A stretch of DNA of 64,000 bases from Bacillaceae bacterium (GTDB lineage: Bacteria > Bacillota > Bacilli > Bacillales > Alkalibacillaceae), in contig JACDOD010000009.1 in NCBI GenBank assembly GCA_017656265.1, positions 81,850-145,849 of the forward strand, written 5' to 3'. Positions 18,926 through 27,993 of this stretch are shown here, piece by piece. The translations under genes and the position numbers were made by a program. The first letter of the stretch is position 1; each line of letters starts with the position of its first letter. Below the pieces are notes generated by a model. The model did not search any database. It saw nothing but the letters and a program-made list of their open reading frames with translations, and was not told the origin of the DNA.

Positions 18926-19768
18926 TTATTTCATTTTCTGATGGGCATTCTCCAGCGTTGGAATCTTTATATAGCGTGGATCATCAACGGGCTTTTGATT
19001 CGATCCAGTGATCCAGACAGCCCGCATGTCAAGCTGCAGAGCAGGTGCTACTTCATTCATAAAGTTGTCCCCTATGGAAAGAACTTCATCAGAATTCACT
19101 TGATAGACCTCCATGACCCTTTGCAGGTGCTCTTTTGTCTTCACAGGTTTATATGCCGAAGTAATCCGGTCATCAAACAAATGATCGAGACCAAGTTGGG
19201 CTAAAATCCGCTCAGCATCATCTTGTTCACTATTGGTCATCAACACGAGTTTTTTGAATGGTACGATGGATTCAAGAAACTCTTTCAAACCTGGGGTAGG
19301 TTTCAAATAGTCATCTTTTTCGGCCATCTGCTCTTTAGTGAGATGGTAGGCAACTCCTGTATCCTTGTTCGTCAATCCGAAGTGGCGGGCGATTACAAAT
19401 GGCGGCCACCAGCCATCGCCAATAGGAACCCACCGTTTAAAATCAAATTCTTCTACCGAAAGTTTTTCCGGCGCATCGGTAATGTTCACCGTGTTATGGT
19501 TCCAGTCACTCGCTCCTGTTAATGTCTGGGTAAATGGATCCCACTTCCAGATTACATCCTCTTTTGCATCGTAGACGCTTCCGATTTTCAGGGGGCTCTT
19601 TCCAGCCCGGAAAGATTCATACATTTTCATAAAATCGCTCTGCTGTGAAGAAGTGAGAAGGTTTTTCATGTTTTCGGCAAATAATTGAAAATGGCCTGTA
19701 CCTTCATATAATGTGCCATCCATATCAAAAACGATGACTTTTGCTTGATGGATAAATGATGCGAACAT
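18926..19768 (-). CDS. HAD-superfamily hydrolase
   Basis: About 280 residues. HAD motif I VIVFDMDGTLYEGTGHF is near the N-terminus, motif II LVLMTNSE, the Lys of motif III lies in SAYKPVKTK, and motif IV is LSIGDNFMNEVAPA. A large cap (~110 residues, Trp-rich WVPIGDGWWPPF) separates motifs I and II. ATG 19768 has AAAGGA 8 bases ahead; a TTG two codons upstream is less likely. Substrate unknown. Monocistronic. Confidence 0.8.
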   Translation of the reverse strand: MFASFIHQAKVIVFDMDGTLYEGTGHFQLFAENMKNLLTSSQQSDFMKMYESFRAGKSPLKIGSVYDAKEDVIWKWDPFTQTLTGASDWNHNTVNITDAPEKLSVEEFDFKRWVPIGDGWWPPFVIARHFGLTNKDTGVAYHLTKEQMAEKDDYLKPTPGLKEFLESIVPFKKLVLMTNSEQDDAERILAQLGLDHLFDDRITSAYKPVKTKEHLQRVMEVYQVNSDEVLSIGDNFMNEVAPALQLDMRAVWITGSNQKPVDDPRYIKIPTLENAHQKMK

Positions 19769-19942
19769 GGACAAAATCCTTTCATTCGGTTTTTTTAGAA
19801 CTGTTTCGTCCCATAGTCCTTTCCTTATTTTAACATAATATTATATTCAGCTGACAGATTTCTACTAATCATAGGTTTAACTCTATTCATCGATCCTGGG
19901 CTCTAGTAAAATAATAGAAAAGTGTTGTAGGAGGAAACCCGC

Positions 19943-21481
19943 ATGTTATCATCAAAGAAATTTGTCTGGATATTATTTCTGCTTTTCTGGCTGTGGCCAG
20001 CTTCATGGTTTTATGCCCAGCCGGTAGATGAATCATACATCATGGAAGGGGCATATGAGCAGGTCAATATATTCCGTGATCAATTGGGACTGAATCCATT
20101 AAACCAGAATAGTGCCCTTGAGCAGGCGGCAGAGGCCCATGCTGATTACCTGAGCATATATCCATCCCACGGTCATCATGAATTAGAAGAGGGTCATAAA
20201 TATTTTACTGGAAAAACAGTTTTGGAGAGAACACAGTATTTTCAATACGAAGGATGGTGTATGGGAGAAGGGATTACATATGGAAAAGCAAGTGGAACCG
20301 CCGGAGTACATGATTTATTTGATGCTCCATACCATCGTCTGAGCATCATTCATCCGTTTTACGAAGAAATAGGAGCAGGTGTCAACCAATCTGGTGATCT
20401 AGTTCTGAATTTTGGCGGGAATTGTCAAAGTGATGAGCGTTATACCATCGTCTATCCGGTTCCTGGACAAAAACAGGTGAAACTGTCCTGGTATGCCGCT
20501 GAGTCCCCCAATCCACTGCGTTTTTTCCAGAAGGATCGTATTTTCACAGGTTATCCAATCAGCTTTTCCTATCACAGCAACAGTGACGAAACCCTTATCG
20601 TTAAAGAGACTTCTTTAACCAGTGAAAATGGTGAGGAAGTGGATTCATACATCATTACACCTGAAATGGAAGATATGGGGCAGCATCACGTGTTCTTCAT
20701 ACCTAAAGGGCCGCTGGCACCAGGGATGACCTATGAAGCCCGTGTAGAAGCCTATGTAACAGACCAAAGGGGGAAAAAGCACGATGTGAGCCGGGATTGG
20801 TCATTTCAGACTGCCAAAAGCCTTAGTGTTATGGAAATGTATCTGGATCAGTATGAAACGGGTCCGTTTTTAATCGTGGACTGGCTGACGGGCAAAGATC
20901 CGGAGGCAGTTCTGACACTGCAAAAGGATGATCTGACTTATTTATCGTTAAAGGGATACGGACAAACAACCTACCATTCTCTTGAAGCGGGCACCTATCA
21001 ACTGACGATCGAAAGCCCCCTCTATCAGGAGAAAAAAAATTACGAAGTTGTTATCCAGATGGATGAAAAAACAGACAATTTGAAAATAGAGTCCTATCAT
21101 CTGCTGGCAAGTGAATCTACCAAAGAATCCCCTGAAGACAGTTGGGAGACTATTGTACAGAACTACAAGAAATGGGAACCGGAAGACTCGGCATATGCTG
21201 CGGGAAAACAATGGACCATTCACTTTAACCAGCCAATGGACTCCAGTTATTTTACCAGTGAATATATTTTTGTGTTAGATGAGAATGGAGAAAAAGCAGA
21301 TGTCATTCTACAGCAGGAAGAGGGTTCACCTGATCAAGTGAACGTCCTTCCTCCTGAAGGCGGCTATTTGCCCGGAGCTTCTTATATCCTTGTGATTAAG
21401 CCCATACCAAATCTCGAGAGCATCAACATGGATTCCGGGATCTATATGCCTTTTGTCATTGAGACTTCTTCCAGAGGCTAA
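19943..21481 (+). CDS. secreted CAP-domain protein
   Basis: 512 residues. Signal peptide with likely cleavage after residue 25 (WFYA|QP). Residues ~38-165 form a CAP (SCP/PR-1) domain: EQVNIFRDQLGLNPLNQNSA, LEQAAEAHADYLSIY, HGHHELEEGHKYFTGKT and the FGGNC end. The rest looks like two or three Ig-like beta domains, with a closing stretch KQWTIHFNQPMDSSYFT like bacterial SbsA/Big5 modules. Bacterial CAP proteins of spore formers are extracellular or coat-associated, with no settled activity. AGGAGG lies before the ATG. Confidence 0.8.
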   Translation: MLSSKKFVWILFLLFWLWPASWFYAQPVDESYIMEGAYEQVNIFRDQLGLNPLNQNSALEQAAEAHADYLSIYPSHGHHELEEGHKYFTGKTVLERTQYFQYEGWCMGEGITYGKASGTAGVHDLFDAPYHRLSIIHPFYEEIGAGVNQSGDLVLNFGGNCQSDERYTIVYPVPGQKQVKLSWYAAESPNPLRFFQKDRIFTGYPISFSYHSNSDETLIVKETSLTSENGEEVDSYIITPEMEDMGQHHVFFIPKGPLAPGMTYEARVEAYVTDQRGKKHDVSRDWSFQTAKSLSVMEMYLDQYETGPFLIVDWLTGKDPEAVLTLQKDDLTYLSLKGYGQTTYHSLEAGTYQLTIESPLYQEKKNYEVVIQMDEKTDNLKIESYHLLASESTKESPEDSWETIVQNYKKWEPEDSAYAAGKQWTIHFNQPMDSSYFTSEYIFVLDENGEKADVILQQEEGSPDQVNVLPPEGGYLPGASYILVIKPIPNLESINMDSGIYMPFVIETSSRG

Positions 21482-21497
21482 AGAACAAAGGAGAGAG

Positions 21498-22226
21498 ATG
21501 ATGAGAACACTATGGACAGCTATTTTCATTCTTGGATATATCGCGTACAGTTTGCCGGCTTTATGGAAGGTAAAAAGAATCAACAAGGAAACATTATCTG
21601 CCGATGAGCTGGACCAGAAGATATTTGATCTCCCGAAACGATGGGCAAGGGGAACCTTAAGAGCTGCGGGAGCCAAAGTAACCATTAATGGGAATGAAAA
21701 GTTTCCGGAAGGCCCAGTTTTAATTGTGGCTAATCATCAGGGAAACTTTGATATTATGGTTCTTCTCGGGTATCTTGAAAAACCCGCTGGATTTATGTCC
21801 AAGATAGAAGTGAAAAAAATTCCCATTGTCCGTTCCTGGATGGATGAAATGCACTGTGTGTTTCTTGACCGAAAAAACAAAAGGCAGGCCGTTCAGGCTT
21901 TTGTCAAAGGAATTGACCGGCTGAAAAAGGGTCATTCCATGATTATTTTTCCGGAAGGCACCCGTACGAAGGGGCCAGCGATGCATGACTTTAAAGCCGG
22001 CAGTTTTAAACTGGCCGCGAAAGCGAATGTTCCGGTAGTTCCCGTTGTTATTGACGGAACCTACCGTATCATGGAAGAGAAAGGCATCTGGATTAAACCG
22101 GCAGAAGTGAACCTTACTGTCTGTGACCCGATCCATCCGGATGAATATAGGAACTATCCTTTGAGCCATCTGGCAGAGCGGGCGCAGTCGGAAATTATGG
22201 AAGTTTTGAACCATCAAAAGGAGTGA
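21498..22226 (+). CDS. plsC: 1-acyl-sn-glycerol-3-phosphate acyltransferase
   Basis: About 242 residues. Transfers an acyl group to lysophosphatidic acid to make phosphatidic acid, the core step of phospholipid synthesis. One N-terminal membrane segment (TLWTAIFILGYIAYSLPALW), then the catalytic NHxxxxD motif in VANHQGNFD and the glycerol-phosphate-binding FPEGTRTKG, plus VPVVPVVIDGTY. The frame extends to 21453 inside the preceding gene, but AAAGGAGAG lies just ahead of the paired ATGs at 21498/21501. Confidence 0.9.
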   Translation: MMRTLWTAIFILGYIAYSLPALWKVKRINKETLSADELDQKIFDLPKRWARGTLRAAGAKVTINGNEKFPEGPVLIVANHQGNFDIMVLLGYLEKPAGFMSKIEVKKIPIVRSWMDEMHCVFLDRKNKRQAVQAFVKGIDRLKKGHSMIIFPEGTRTKGPAMHDFKAGSFKLAAKANVPVVPVVIDGTYRIMEEKGIWIKPAEVNLTVCDPIHPDEYRNYPLSHLAERAQSEIMEVLNHQKE

Positions 22227-22232
22227 TTCGGT

Positions 22233-22907
22233 ATGTGCGGACGCTTTACCCTTCTTGCAGAGGAACTGGAGATTCTCGAACGGTTTGGCATTGGCCATAA
22301 GTTGGAGCATTACGAACCCCGTTACAATGTTGCGCCGGGACAGGACGTTTTGTGTGTCGTAAATGACGGAGAGAAAAATAAAGCAGGCTATTTGCGCTGG
22401 GGGCTTGTGCCTTTTTGGTCAAAGGACCCTAAAATCGGCTATAAGATGATTAACGCCAGAGCTGAGACCGCTTCCTCCAAGCCAAGCTTCAAGCATTTAA
22501 TGACCAGAAAACGCTGTCTGATCATTGCGGATAGCTTTTATGAATGGAAAAAGTCAGGAAAACACAAACAGCCCCTTCGTATTTCCCTGAAAAACCGAAA
22601 ACTGTTTGCCTTTGCCGGACTCTGGGACCGCTGGAAGCAGGGGGAAAAGGAACTGGTGACCTGCACGATCCTGACAAAGGAGCCAAATGATTTTATGAAG
22701 GACATTCATAACCGAATGCCGGTTATTTTGCCGGAAGAATACGAAGAAGCCTGGATTGAACCGGAAAAGAGGGACCCGGAACAGATGCGGGATTTCCTTT
22801 TAGGCTTGCCGGATGAAGATTTAACGGCATATGAAGTCTCTACGTATGTCAATAGCCCGAAAAACGAAGGGCCGCAATGTGTAGAAGGGCTGACATCAGC
22901 TGACTAA
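22233..22907 (+). CDS. SRAP-domain protein (abasic-site DNA-protein crosslink, YedK/HMCES family)
   Basis: 224 residues. Starts MCGRFTLLAE: Cys2, exposed after Met removal, forms the covalent thiazolidine link to abasic sites in single-stranded DNA. Further family residues are YNVAPGQ, RWGLVPFWSKD, NARAET (catalytic Glu), CLIIADSFYEWKK and the IHNRMPVIL histidine. It shields abasic sites during replication. Six bases after plsC with GGAG ahead, so co-transcribed with it. Confidence 0.92.
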   Translation: MCGRFTLLAEELEILERFGIGHKLEHYEPRYNVAPGQDVLCVVNDGEKNKAGYLRWGLVPFWSKDPKIGYKMINARAETASSKPSFKHLMTRKRCLIIADSFYEWKKSGKHKQPLRISLKNRKLFAFAGLWDRWKQGEKELVTCTILTKEPNDFMKDIHNRMPVILPEEYEEAWIEPEKRDPEQMRDFLLGLPDEDLTAYEVSTYVNSPKNEGPQCVEGLTSAD

Positions 22908-22938
22908 AAGGCCAGATGCTTTTTAGTCAGGTTTTTTT
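22900..22938 (+). terminator. intrinsic terminator after the SRAP gene
   Basis: Stem CTGACTAAAA / TTTTAGTCAG with an 11-base loop, followed by GTTTTTTTAT. The 5' arm includes the stop codon region of the SRAP gene. Confidence 0.85.
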
Positions 22939-23000
22939 ATGCATGAACAAAAAAATTTTAAAAATATGTAGGGGTTTCAGATTCAGATGCGTCTGTATAA

Positions 23001-23573
23001 ATGAAACCTGATGAAGGGAGGGGGAGAACCATTCAAGACGAGGTTTTAATCAGAAAAATAAAAGCAGGAAATCAGCAAGCATTGAGGCTACTAATCGAAA
23101 GATACAAACACCATATTTTCAAAATTACTTACAGCGTTGTCAAAGACAGACAGGAAGCAGAAGATCTGGCACAGGAAACGTTCTTGAAAATGGTGGATGC
23201 TCTCCCCTCGTATCAATCCCAGGGCTTTAAAACGTGGCTGAGCCGCATTGCGCTCAATACAGCCATAGATGCCCACCGGAAAAAGAAAAGACGAAAAGAA
23301 GAGTTAACAGCATTTGATGAGCCTGAGCTGCAAGTCAGTCATGGGGAGAGTGCTGAGTCGGAAGCGATTGTGATGGAACGAGAAAGGAAAATACGGGAAG
23401 CCATTGCCCATATGCCAGAAAACTACCGATTCATCATTCACGCCTATTATTTAGAAGGAAAGTCCTATCAGGAAATCTGTGAGGCTTACAACCTTGCGAA
23501 AAAGACAGTTGAAATGCGGCTGTATCGGGCGAGAAAATGGATGCGTGAGCATTGGAAGGAGGATGAATTTTAA
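23001..23573 (+). CDS. ECF-type RNA polymerase sigma factor
   Basis: 190 residues. Sigma region 2 is LLIERYKHHIFKITY to EDLAQETFLKMVDAL and LSRIALNTAIDAHRK. A short acidic linker follows, then region 4 MPENYRFIIHAYYLEGKSYQ through AKKTVEMRLYRARKWM. There is no ATG with a ribosome site: ATG 23001 lacks one, while AGGGAGGGGGAG lies 4 bases before an ATT at 23031, so initiation at ATT is worth considering. The stop overlaps the anti-sigma start by one base. First gene of a four-gene cassette. Confidence 0.9.
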   Translation: MKPDEGRGRTIQDEVLIRKIKAGNQQALRLLIERYKHHIFKITYSVVKDRQEAEDLAQETFLKMVDALPSYQSQGFKTWLSRIALNTAIDAHRKKKRRKEELTAFDEPELQVSHGESAESEAIVMERERKIREAIAHMPENYRFIIHAYYLEGKSYQEICEAYNLAKKTVEMRLYRARKWMREHWKEDEF

Positions 23574-24007
23574 TGTCCCATCTGAATAAGGAAGAGATAA
23601 AGAAGTTCATAGATGGAACTATGGCAGAATCTGAAGCAGAAGCTGCAGAACACCATCTGGACAGGTGTGAGGAATGCTTTGAACAATACTTGCAGTTGAT
23701 TGAGACATGGGATCCTGAGGAAAAACTCTCTGATTCCTTTACGGATGCAACACTGGCATTGTTAGAGGAAAAAATTCCAGATTCGAGGGACCATTCTTCC
23801 GGCCATGCTATGCGCAAAACACTCATCAACTATGGCATAGCCGCAGGACTAACGATTGGTTTAATGTTTGCGGGGGTATTTCAAAAAGTGATTGATTTGA
23901 CGGATGTTGTTGAAAATCGGCAATCATCCATTACTGCAGAATTAATGAAAAGGACAACAGGCATATTAGAAAATTTTGAGCCTGGAAAGGAGGACGACCA
24001 TTCATGA
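23573..24007 (+). CDS. zinc-finger anti-sigma factor, membrane-anchored
   Basis: 144 residues. The N-terminus carries a zinc-binding anti-sigma (ZAS) motif: His28 in HHLDRCEEC followed by Cys32 and Cys35, with KKFIDGTM ahead. One membrane segment lies at ~79-102 (TLINYGIAAGLTIGLMFAGVF) and an extracytoplasmic tail of ~40 residues follows. This layout holds an ECF sigma factor at the membrane until a signal releases it. Coupled to the sigma gene by TAATG and to the next gene by ATGA. Confidence 0.85.
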   Translation: MSHLNKEEIKKFIDGTMAESEAEAAEHHLDRCEECFEQYLQLIETWDPEEKLSDSFTDATLALLEEKIPDSRDHSSGHAMRKTLINYGIAAGLTIGLMFAGVFQKVIDLTDVVENRQSSITAELMKRTTGILENFEPGKEDDHS

Positions 24008-25122
24008 ACAAGTCATCAATTCTTGCTTTTTTGTTAGCTTTTTTCCCGGGCCTCGGGCATATTTATTTAAACCGAAAAATTAGAGGGGTATTCTATGCAT
24101 TTAGTTTTATCGGGGCTCTGGGGCTGGCTTTTTTCACTGGGATTTACTTTGTTTATGATGATATTTTTATATTTTTCCTGCTGATTGCCTCTGGAATATG
24201 GGGGATCAACATGTTGGACATGGTAATTACTCTGCTGTGGAACAAAGAGCCTGCAGCTGCAGCTTTCCAGTACAATAATGGAGTTTCAAATGGTCATGTC
24301 AGCCAACAGGGGAATATTCCCATTCAGAACAGCCGGACCAATGAACGATTCTTGACTATTATCCTTTCTTTTATTCCTGGAGTGGGGCATTTTCACCTTG
24401 GATTAAACCAGCGTGGAGTCACACTTCTTGCCGGCTTTTTGGGTCTTGGTTCCATGATTTTATTTGTTTCCATTCTTACAAGGGAAGTTGGATTTCTCCT
24501 CTTTTTATTTATCCTGCCGGTGATCTGGATCTACAGTCTGTTTGATACGATTCAGCTGCTGAATAAAAGGGATAGGGGAGAAAAACTGGAGGATATCTCC
24601 ATTATTGAGGATATTGAAAAACATCGGATCAGCGGGGAAAAAAGCAAAGTCCTGACGACCGTTCTGGCAATGTTTCCTGGTGCTGGACATTTATACCTGG
24701 GGCTTCAGAGACGGGGAATCCAGCTGATGATTTTCTTTCTGTTGTCCATATACTTACTGGATGTATTGCATCTTTCCCTTTTCCTCTTTTTGATTCCGGT
24801 CATCTGGTTTTTCAGCTTTTTTGATGCCCTGCAGCAATACAGCCGCTATGAATGGGGAGAAGTGAAAGATGTACCGGTGATCAAGTATTTCATGAATCAT
24901 CAAAAATGGCTTGGAATCGGTTTAATCATTATTGGAATCTTTATTATTTTAGATTCCATATTGGTTCCATCTCTGGCCAGACAATTTCAGCAATGGGATA
25001 TTAATATCTACTATTATTACAATCAGTACTTCCAGGTAGGGGTAGTCAGTTTGCTGCTTGTGGGAGTAGGCATTAAACTGCTCATGGGCAAAAAAGTGGA
25101 AAAGGAGGGAGATGAATCATGA
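24004..25122 (+). CDS. membrane protein with three TM2-like modules
   Basis: 372 residues, about 10 membrane segments. The same module appears three times: FFPGLGHIYLNRKIRGVFYA (residues 13-32), FIPGVGHFHLGLNQRGVTLL (123-142) and MFPGAGHLYLGLQRRGIQLM (223-242). Each is followed by a second membrane pair ending in a D-x-x-x-L helix (MLDMVITLLW, LFDTIQLLNK, FFDALQQYSR). The PGxGHxYLG pattern resembles TM2/YtxH-neighbour domains. Function unknown; as the third gene of an ECF cassette it may sense or answer envelope stress. Overlaps both neighbours by 4 bases. Confidence 0.8.
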   Translation: MNKSSILAFLLAFFPGLGHIYLNRKIRGVFYAFSFIGALGLAFFTGIYFVYDDIFIFFLLIASGIWGINMLDMVITLLWNKEPAAAAFQYNNGVSNGHVSQQGNIPIQNSRTNERFLTIILSFIPGVGHFHLGLNQRGVTLLAGFLGLGSMILFVSILTREVGFLLFLFILPVIWIYSLFDTIQLLNKRDRGEKLEDISIIEDIEKHRISGEKSKVLTTVLAMFPGAGHLYLGLQRRGIQLMIFFLLSIYLLDVLHLSLFLFLIPVIWFFSFFDALQQYSRYEWGEVKDVPVIKYFMNHQKWLGIGLIIIGIFIILDSILVPSLARQFQQWDINIYYYYNQYFQVGVVSLLLVGVGIKLLMGKKVEKEGDES

Positions 25123-26045
25123 GACAGTGGAGAATTGGGACATTTTCCATGGGGTTATCATTAATCATACTGGGGGCAGTTCTTGTATTAGCTAATTTCT
25201 TCAACTGGAACACGGCATTGATTGCTATATCCTGGTGGCCGGCGATTTTGATTGTTCTGGGGATTGAGATTCTGGTATATCTCATTCAGTCCAGAGAAAA
25301 AACTCCAATTTTAAAATATGATATTCTGTCCATTCTTTTTATTGGAATCATTGGTACAGTTGGAGTAGCCTTTTTTGTGGTCCAATCCACAGGAATCCTG
25401 GCAGAAATTCAAAAAGCCGTTCATGCGGAGGAGAAGGTAGAAACGTTGCCAGTTGTAAAAAAACAGATCCCTTCTTCGATTTCGAAAATAGTCATTCATC
25501 CTGCAGAAAACTTGAATATTGAAACAAATTCAGGCCGTGAACTCACTCTGTTTGGCATCTATGAAACAATGGCAGGAAAAGGAGATTCCCTTTCCCAGGA
25601 TGATATTGTTCAGTTTGTTCAGACCGGTGACACTTTGCATGTTCAATTTTTGTCGTTGCCAGATAGCTATGGAATTAATCATTATTCCTACCAGTATGAC
25701 CCGACCCTGTCTATACCTGAAGATGTGGATGTTGAAATTAAAAAGGGATTTCATAACCGGTCCTATCCTGCTATTAAGCTGCATATAGATGAATTGAAGG
25801 CAAATTGGACTGTAAATAGCAATATTGTCTGGCTTTATATGAATTCATGGGAGAACCAGAACCTCACAATCGAGGCATCTGGCCTGGACAGTCTGGAGGA
25901 TAAAGCAGGTCTGCTGGTTGTAAAAGGAGCGAAAAAACAAAACAACGAAAAGTCAGATGAGCAGATTACATTTTCTAAAACCTTTGGAGAAGGGGAACAT
26001 AAGTTAAAGTTTATCGATGTTGAGATGTTGTCTATTTATGAATGA
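25119..26045 (+). CDS. LiaF-like membrane protein of the ECF cassette
   Basis: 308 residues. Three N-terminal membrane segments (GLSLIILGAVLVLANFF, LIAISWWPAILIVLGIEIL and ILSILFIGIIGTVGVAFFVV) resemble the LiaF/YvqF transmembrane module. A ~210-residue extracytoplasmic region of short beta strands follows, like the DUF4097-type adhesin repeats found with LiaF. LiaF-type proteins restrain envelope-stress signalling. Its place after sigma and anti-sigma genes suggests a similar sensing role, by inference. Overlaps the previous gene by 4 bases. Confidence 0.68.
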   Translation: MRQWRIGTFSMGLSLIILGAVLVLANFFNWNTALIAISWWPAILIVLGIEILVYLIQSREKTPILKYDILSILFIGIIGTVGVAFFVVQSTGILAEIQKAVHAEEKVETLPVVKKQIPSSISKIVIHPAENLNIETNSGRELTLFGIYETMAGKGDSLSQDDIVQFVQTGDTLHVQFLSLPDSYGINHYSYQYDPTLSIPEDVDVEIKKGFHNRSYPAIKLHIDELKANWTVNSNIVWLYMNSWENQNLTIEASGLDSLEDKAGLLVVKGAKKQNNEKSDEQITFSKTFGEGEHKLKFIDVEMLSIYE

Positions 26046-26070
26046 ACAGCGTTTAAACATTGAAAAATGG

Positions 26071-26391
26071 AGCTGGGACAAAAAAGAAATGAGCGGTGGA
26101 AAAGCCGAACAATTTTACTGAAAATTACGTAGTCAAAATGCGAAGACTCCTGGTCGACTAAAACCGGCCACGTCCTGTGGCCAACGTCGACACTAGCACG
26201 TCCTGTGCGTCGCGGGAACAGCACGAGCCGAAAATCCCGCAGACAGCGAATAGATGAGCTGTCGAGGAAGTTGAGGCCGTGCCCGCGGAAAGCGAAGCAT
26301 TTTGACGAAGTAAAAGAATATCCGAACTAATTCATGTGATGTTTGAATATAGTTCGGATATTTCATTTACTTATGAAGTTTTGTCCCAGCC
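26071..26391. mobile_element. MITE-like element, copy 2 (inverted), with repeat hairpin
   Basis: 321 bp bounded by 12-base perfect inverted ends, GCTGGGACAAAA and TTTTGTCCCAGC. The core is the reverse complement of those at 14268 and 30374 (CTCCTGGTCGACTAAAACCGG, CAGGACGTG reversed). At its right end it contains a copy of the ATATCCGAACT hairpin (26316-26364). No ORF of its own. It fills the gap between the ECF cassette and the symporter gene. Confidence 0.75.
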
Positions 26392-26447
26392 ACATTTTCA
26401 GTTCGATCATTCAGCGGCCTAATTCAGCAGGCTGCTGGCAGTGATCA

Positions 26448-27809
26448 TTACGCATTATTGAGCTTTTCTTGCTGTCTTTCTTCTTTCGCCACCTGCATGA
26501 ACCGCTTCGTTTCAGCTGCAACAACCCCAGACAGTCCAAGCAGTCCAATCAAGTTCGGGAATGCCATCAGTCCATTCATAACGTCAGCGAATGTCCATAC
26601 AACGTCAAGGGAAACAACTGAACCGACAAATACAAAGAGGACAAAAAATAGGCGGTAAACAGGGATTCCTTTGTCTCCAACCAGATAGCTGAACGTTTTT
26701 TCTCCGTAATAAGACCAGCCAAGGATTGTCGAGAATGCGAAGAACAGCAATCCGATTGTTACGATGTAAGAACCTGTGTCACCAAGGAATGCTGCAAATG
26801 AAGCTGCGGTTAAATCAGCTCCGTCCAGTTCCCCGCCATACTGTCCAGCCATTACGATGGTAATACCCGTAATGGAACAGACAATAATGGTGTCGATAAA
26901 TACCTGTGTCATAGATACAAGTGCCTGACGTCCCGGATAATCTGTCTTAGCCGCGGCAGCTGCAATAGGTGCAGAACCTAAACCTGCCTCGTTTGAGAAT
27001 ACACCCCGTGCAACACCATAACGGATTACTGTACCTAAAATACCTCCGCTTACAGCTTCACCTGTAAACGCATCCGTAAAAATGGTTGCAACAGCGGGAC
27101 CTACTAAATCAAGGTTGGTAAATAATACAATGAGTCCACCGATGATGTAGAATACAGCCATAATTGGCACGAAGAATGCGGTAACCTTTCCGATACTCTT
27201 AATACCGCCAAGAATAACCAGTCCTGTTAGAGCGGTTAATACAAAACCAGTTACCCATGGTGAAACATTAAATGTAGATTCAAGGGCATCGGATACGGAA
27301 TTGGACTGAACCATGTTTCCGATTCCAAAGGCAGCGATGGATGCAAAGATGGCAAATAATACACCAAGCCATTTTGCGTTTAGACCTTTTTCAAGATAAT
27401 ACATCGGTCCGCCTGACATTTCACCGCGTTCATTTTCAGTACGGTATTTAACGGCCAGGATTGCTTCAGCGTACTTGGTTGCCATTCCAACAAGAGCAGT
27501 GATCCACATCCATAATACTGCTCCAGGTCCTCCTAAAAAGACAGCTGTGGCAACACCAGCGATGTTACCTGTTCCAATCGTAGCTGCCAGTGCAGTGGTC
27601 AAAGCCTGATAATGGGTGATGTCTCCCTTTGACTTTTTATCCTGTTTACCAGGACTGAACGCTAATTTTAAAGCATATGGGAGTGCTCTAAACTGTAGAA
27701 ACCCGAGTCTCAGTGACAAATAGATACCGGTACCGACCAGTAGAATTAATAATGGCGGTCCCCAGACCAGGCTACTGACCTGTCCTAAAAATTCTGTAAC
27801 TTTCTCCAT
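26448..27809 (-). CDS. alanine/glycine:cation symporter (AGCS family)
   Basis: 453 residues, about 11 membrane segments, LeuT-like fold. Visible blocks are ALATTIGTGNIAGVATAVFLGGPGAV (TM1 signature of Na+:alanine carriers), SGGPMYYLEKGL, GVARGVFSNEAGLGSAPIAAAAA and the C-terminal ALNLIG-like NGLMAFPNLIGLLGLSGVV. Imports alanine or glycine with Na+ (or H+). The frame extends to 27848, but ATG 27809 has GAGGGGGAA 4-12 bases ahead and starts MEKVTEFLG as in AlsT. Monocistronic, preceded by a repeat element downstream. Confidence 0.9.
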   Translation of the reverse strand: MEKVTEFLGQVSSLVWGPPLLILLVGTGIYLSLRLGFLQFRALPYALKLAFSPGKQDKKSKGDITHYQALTTALAATIGTGNIAGVATAVFLGGPGAVLWMWITALVGMATKYAEAILAVKYRTENERGEMSGGPMYYLEKGLNAKWLGVLFAIFASIAAFGIGNMVQSNSVSDALESTFNVSPWVTGFVLTALTGLVILGGIKSIGKVTAFFVPIMAVFYIIGGLIVLFTNLDLVGPAVATIFTDAFTGEAVSGGILGTVIRYGVARGVFSNEAGLGSAPIAAAAAKTDYPGRQALVSMTQVFIDTIIVCSITGITIVMAGQYGGELDGADLTAASFAAFLGDTGSYIVTIGLLFFAFSTILGWSYYGEKTFSYLVGDKGIPVYRLFFVLFVFVGSVVSLDVVWTFADVMNGLMAFPNLIGLLGLSGVVAAETKRFMQVAKEERQQEKLNNA

Positions 27810-27993
27810 GCTATTCCCCCTCAAAGTATTAATATAATAAAGTCCCATATAAAAATATTCCGAAAATTCTTGAGGATTGTCAAGGGTAATTTTAAAATCT
27901 ATTCCCCAAAACCTCTATTTTCCGTTTCATCTTTTTGCGATTTTAAGTTATAGTTTTAACAGAAGAACTTAACTTATAAAAGGGGTTGAAGAA

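Noticed and set aside
21720..22310. 196-codon minus-strand ORF over plsC
   Set aside because: Complete shadow of plsC and the start of the SRAP gene; no ribosome site.
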